DNA from: an uncultured beta proteobacterium
GTDB lineage: Bacteria; Pseudomonadota; Gammaproteobacteria; Burkholderiales; Burkholderiaceae
Length of the DNA stretch: 8,617 nt
Direction: 5' to 3'
Assembly: GCA_903909925.1 (NCBI GenBank)
Contig: CAIVXR010000206.1
Location: 1 to 8,617, forward strand
Under the pieces are notes generated by a model that was not told the DNA's origin, made no database searches, and saw nothing but the letters and a program-made list of their open reading frames with translations. The number at the start of each line of letters is the position of its first letter. Within the stretch, counting starts at the first letter, position 1. Below, one piece after another: positions 6,444 through 8,617 of this stretch. A program made the position numbers and the translations under genes.

Positions 6444-6475
6444 GTGATTTGGGCATTCTGAGATGCCAAAATCAC
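6444..6475. repeat. 32-bp imperfect inverted repeat (13-bp arms, one mismatch, 6-nt loop)
   Basis: GTGATTTGGGCAT (6444-6456) and ATGCCAAAATCAC (6463-6475) pair at 12 of 13 positions around the loop TCTGAG. It lies between two divergent genes (cytochrome and ridA-like). A terminator would not be needed for either gene here, and neither strand has a T-run after the stem. It may be a large operator, a structured 5' leader for the ridA-like gene, or the end of an unannotated small transcript. Confidence 0.6.
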
Positions 6476-6551
6476 TAAAAATTGATCAAAATGGCTAGGC
6501 TAAAGCGCTACCCAGTAAGATTGATCTTCTACTGAATATGGACCTCAAAAT

Positions 6552-7010
6552 ATGAGCAACGCCTATCTTGATCGCCTCAAATCCCTGGGAATTGAACTGC
6601 CTCCAGCCGGTCCACCAGCAGCTGCTTACGTCATGGCTAGAACTACTGGCAATACCGTTTTTTTATCTGGTCACATCGCCAAAAAAGATGGCAAGCCTTG
6701 GGTAGGAAAGCTTGGTAAAGATATGGATACCGAAACCGGAAAAGCTGCCGCAAGATCTATTGGCATTGATTTGATTGCCACATTACAAAATCATTTGGGC
6801 TCATTAGACAAAGTGAAACGCATCGTCAAAGTAATGGGCTTAGTCAATTCCACCGATCAATATACCGATCAACATTTAGTGATGAATGGTTGTTCAGAAC
6901 TACTAGTCGAAGTATTCGGTGATGCAGGCAAGCATGCGCGTAGCGCATTTGGTGTTGCCCAAATTCCTTTAGGTGCTTGCGTTGAAATTGAATTAATCGC
7001 TGAGATTTAA
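6552..7010 (+). CDS. RidA (YjgF/YER057c/UK114) family protein, longer subtype
   Basis: 152 aa, longer than classic RidA (about 128 aa) because of an N-terminal extension typical of the subgroup whose members begin with L..LGIELPP. RidA proteins hydrolyse reactive 2-aminoacrylate and related enamines/imines to keto acids; for this longer subgroup the true substrate is not settled. Visible features are NTVFLSGHIA (34-43), LDKVKRIVKVMGLVNS (85-100), NGCSELLVEVFGDAGKHARS (112-131) and IPLGACVEIELIAE (138-151). R130 and E145 line up with Arg105 and Glu120 of E. coli RidA, the carboxylate-binding and catalytic positions, so deaminase activity is plausible. The ATG has only a distant GGA as a possible ribosome site. 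Its stop overlaps that of the convergent nucleotidyltransferase gene by 4 bp. No metabolic link to its neighbours is evident. Confidence 0.9.
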   Translation: MSNAYLDRLKSLGIELPPAGPPAAAYVMARTTGNTVFLSGHIAKKDGKPWVGKLGKDMDTETGKAAARSIGIDLIATLQNHLGSLDKVKRIVKVMGLVNSTDQYTDQHLVMNGCSELLVEVFGDAGKHARSAFGVAQIPLGACVEIELIAEI

Positions 7011-7657
7011 AAACGCTTCAAATCAAATCGTGCAAGCTCGACGTTTGTATCAACATCTGCAACGTAAGCTTGATTATCTGTAGCAAAGATCTGCACTAGC
7101 TCAGGATGCTGATCCATAAAAGGCCTGCATACCATTTTCGGGATTGCCAAAATATCAGCGATGACCCTCTTTGAGAATGCAACTGGGTTACCCCGCTGTT
7201 GCCCCACCATTGGCAATACGACTTCTTTGTTATGCTCACGCCGCTCAAATTGCTTGAGCAATGCATCAATCTCCATAGCACCTACCAAAGGTTGATCACA
7301 TAGGACAATCAATAGAACATCGTAATCGCTCTGCAAGGCCTCGAGCCCCATACGCACTGAAGATGCTTGGCCTTGCTTTGGGTTCGGGTTGTGTACAGTT
7401 TGGATCGGCAAGCCGAGATCTTTTTTAAGCTTGGCCAACTCCAATCCAATCTGATCTGAATAAAAACCTGTGACCACCAGAAATTCTGCTGGTGCAAATG
7501 CTGTAATTGAGTGGCAAAAAAGGCTGAGTAAACTTTGGCCATCCTTTTGCAGCAGGGCTTTGGGCGTTGATCCCAGACGACTACCCTCACCTGCGGCTAG
7601 TAAAAGGACTGCCAGGCGCAGGTTGGTAGAGAGGGATTGCTTACCTAATGATGTCAT
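7007..7657 (-). CDS. MobA-like nucleotidyltransferase, probable molybdenum cofactor cytidylyltransferase (MocA type)
   Basis: 216 aa. The sequence matches the MobA-like NTP transferase fold: LLAAGEGSRLG (19-29) with K33 for nucleotide binding, NPNPKQGQASSVRMGL (90-105), LCDQPLV (119-125, metal and product site), RGNPVAFS (155-162) and a C-terminal DVDT (201-204). The pattern SS.R.GL plus CDQP is that of the MocA branch, which adds CMP to molybdopterin to form the dinucleotide cofactor of molybdenum hydroxylases such as xanthine or aldehyde dehydrogenases. The divergent neighbour is xdhC, a maturation factor for the same enzymes, which supports this reading. MobA (GMP transfer) is less likely. 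The ATG has no visible Shine-Dalgarno, and a TATTAT on the same strand lies only 7 nt before it, so the message could be leaderless. The 3' end overlaps ridA-like by 4 bp. Confidence 0.85.
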   Translation of the reverse strand: MTSLGKQSLSTNLRLAVLLLAAGEGSRLGSTPKALLQKDGQSLLSLFCHSITAFAPAEFLVVTGFYSDQIGLELAKLKKDLGLPIQTVHNPNPKQGQASSVRMGLEALQSDYDVLLIVLCDQPLVGAMEIDALLKQFERREHNKEVVLPMVGQQRGNPVAFSKRVIADILAIPKMVCRPFMDQHPELVQIFATDNQAYVADVDTNVELARFDLKRF

Positions 7658-7712
7658 TAGAGTGATAATAAATAGGAAACTAGAAAAATAAACAATAAAG
7701 ATTAATCACAGC

Positions 7713-8617
7713 ATGAATAGCACCGATTTAAGCGTCCTTCGTTCTGCCGTCAGTTGGCTCAAAGCTGGCCACCCAGTAGCTATTGCTACGGTTGTACAAA
7801 CTTGGGGATCTGCCCCAAGGCCCATTGGCTCTTGGCTTGCCATTCGCCAAGATGGTCAAGTTGCTGGCTCTGTTTCTGGTGGTTGTGTTGAAGATGACTT
7901 GATTCGCCGTGTACAAACTGAAATTCTGACCAAAGCTACCCCTGAAATGGTGGTTTATGGAGTGAGTCAACAAGAAGCTGCACGTTTTGGCTTGCCTTGC
8001 GGTGGCACCTTAAGACTTTTGGTTGAGCCAAAACCAGAGTTGGCAGTATTAGAGAAGTTGCTGGAGCAAATTTCTGCTCATCAAATTACCCGTCGCACAG
8101 TTAATTTCAGTTCTGGTAAGTCGATCTTGAGTGCAGGCTCTCGTTTAGATCAATTTGTTTGTAATGAGCAAGAGATGCAAACAACTTACGGACCACGTTG
8201 GCGCATGGTCATTATTGGCGCTGGGCAGCTCTCCCTCTACACAGCAGATTTTGCACTGGCATCTGACTTTGAAGTAATTGTGATTGATCCTCGTGAAGAA
8301 TATGCAGAGGGAATAAATCGCGAGGATGTTACCTTCATCAAAGGTATGCCCGATGATGTCTTACTCGAAATTGGGGTGGATCAACATACTGCAGTTATAG
8401 CGCTCACGCATGACCCTAAGCTTGATGACATGGCGCTGATGGAAGCTTTAAAGTCCCCCGCTTTCTATGTTGGCGCACTAGGCAGTAAAAAGAACACTCA
8501 AAAACGCAAAGAGCGCCTCTTAGAGTTTGATCTAGGCCAAGAGCAAGTAGACCGACTCCATGGCCCAGTGGGTTTATATATCGGAGCACTAACTCCGCCA
8601 GAGATTGCAATATCGAT
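7713..8617 (+). CDS. xdhC: XdhC/CoxI family molybdenum hydroxylase maturation factor, 3'-truncated by the window edge
   Basis: 301 codons are visible and the frame is open to the end. XdhC binds the molybdenum cofactor, promotes its sulfuration and delivers it to xanthine dehydrogenase-type enzymes. The N-terminal XdhC/CoxI domain has TVVQTWGSAPRPIGS (26-40), GSVSGGCVEDDL (52-63) and YGVS...RFGLPCGGTLRLL (82-103), with the conserved cysteines C58 and C96. The C-terminal Rossmann domain has VIIGAGQLSLYTA (166-178), VIVIDPREEYA (188-198), LTHDPKLDDMAL (231-242), YVGALGS (252-258), GPVGLYIGALTPPEIA (284-299). Both domains are in one chain and look complete to within the last residues of the family. 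The start at ATG 7713 matches the family N-terminus, although no ribosome site is evident. It is divergent from the MocA-like gene across 55 bp, a shared promoter region. The target hydroxylase is not in the window. Confidence 0.9.
   Translation, partial: MNSTDLSVLRSAVSWLKAGHPVAIATVVQTWGSAPRPIGSWLAIRQDGQVAGSVSGGCVEDDLIRRVQTEILTKATPEMVVYGVSQQEAARFGLPCGGTLRLLVEPKPELAVLEKLLEQISAHQITRRTVNFSSGKSILSAGSRLDQFVCNEQEMQTTYGPRWRMVIIGAGQLSLYTADFALASDFEVIVIDPREEYAEGINREDVTFIKGMPDDVLLEIGVDQHTAVIALTHDPKLDDMALMEALKSPAFYVGALGSKKNTQKRKERLLEFDLGQEQVDRLHGPVGLYIGALTPPEIAIS

Noticed and set aside
6444..6475. Rho-independent terminator at the 32-bp inverted repeat
   Set aside because: Neither strand has a T-run after the stem, and both flanking genes point away from it.
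7728..7973. Minus-strand open frame opposite the xdhC 5' end
   Set aside because: The plus strand encodes conserved XdhC motifs throughout this interval; the antisense product has no recognisable features.
1..8617. Mobile elements, phage genes, CRISPR arrays, toxin-antitoxin or defence genes
   Set aside because: No transposase, integrase, regularly spaced repeats or small paired genes were found; the genes are ordinary metabolic and maturation genes with uniform codon use.

Overview
The window looks like chromosomal DNA of a free-living betaproteobacterium in the Burkholderiales. Moderate GC, the style of the proteins and the mix of genes point to Polynucleobacter or a close relative. This is inferred from protein character, not from a database match. 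The window is densely coded, and I see no tRNA, rRNA, CRISPR array, insertion sequence or phage gene. Only the two end genes are cut.

Left part (1-4834, all minus strand) is one operon for the methylmalonyl-CoA route of propionyl-CoA use. In order of transcription it is scpA (methylmalonyl-CoA mutase, GTG start), meaB (G-protein chaperone of the mutase), pccB (carboxyltransferase subunit of propionyl-CoA carboxylase) and the first 17 codons of a biotin carboxylase gene (pccA). Gaps are 10-15 bp. Propionyl-CoA is carboxylated to methylmalonyl-CoA and rearranged by the B12 enzyme to succinyl-CoA. The epimerase usually needed between these steps is not in the window.

A divergent GntR/FCD regulator (4929-5567, plus) faces this operon across a 94-bp gap. 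The gap holds a perfect 16-bp palindrome and two overlapping, opposed promoter candidates, so this regulator probably controls the operon and itself.

The middle (5642-6374, minus) has two adjacent monoheme c-type cytochromes, each with a signal peptide and one CXXCH site. Together they resemble the two halves of a cytochrome c4. A perfect FNR/ANR-type box lies just upstream. The 177-bp gap up to the next gene also holds a 32-bp imperfect inverted repeat and two shorter dyads.

The right part has a RidA-family protein (6552-7010, plus), whose stop overlaps that of a convergent MocA-like nucleotidyltransferase (7007-7657, minus). Divergent from the latter is a 3'-truncated xdhC (7713-8617, plus). 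The last two are maturation factors for molybdenum hydroxylases, so such an enzyme is probably encoded beyond the right edge or elsewhere in the genome. The cytochromes might be its electron acceptors, but that is only inference.

I found no clear sign of a novel system. The most useful leads are regulatory: the GntR palindrome, the FNR-type box and the long inverted repeat.
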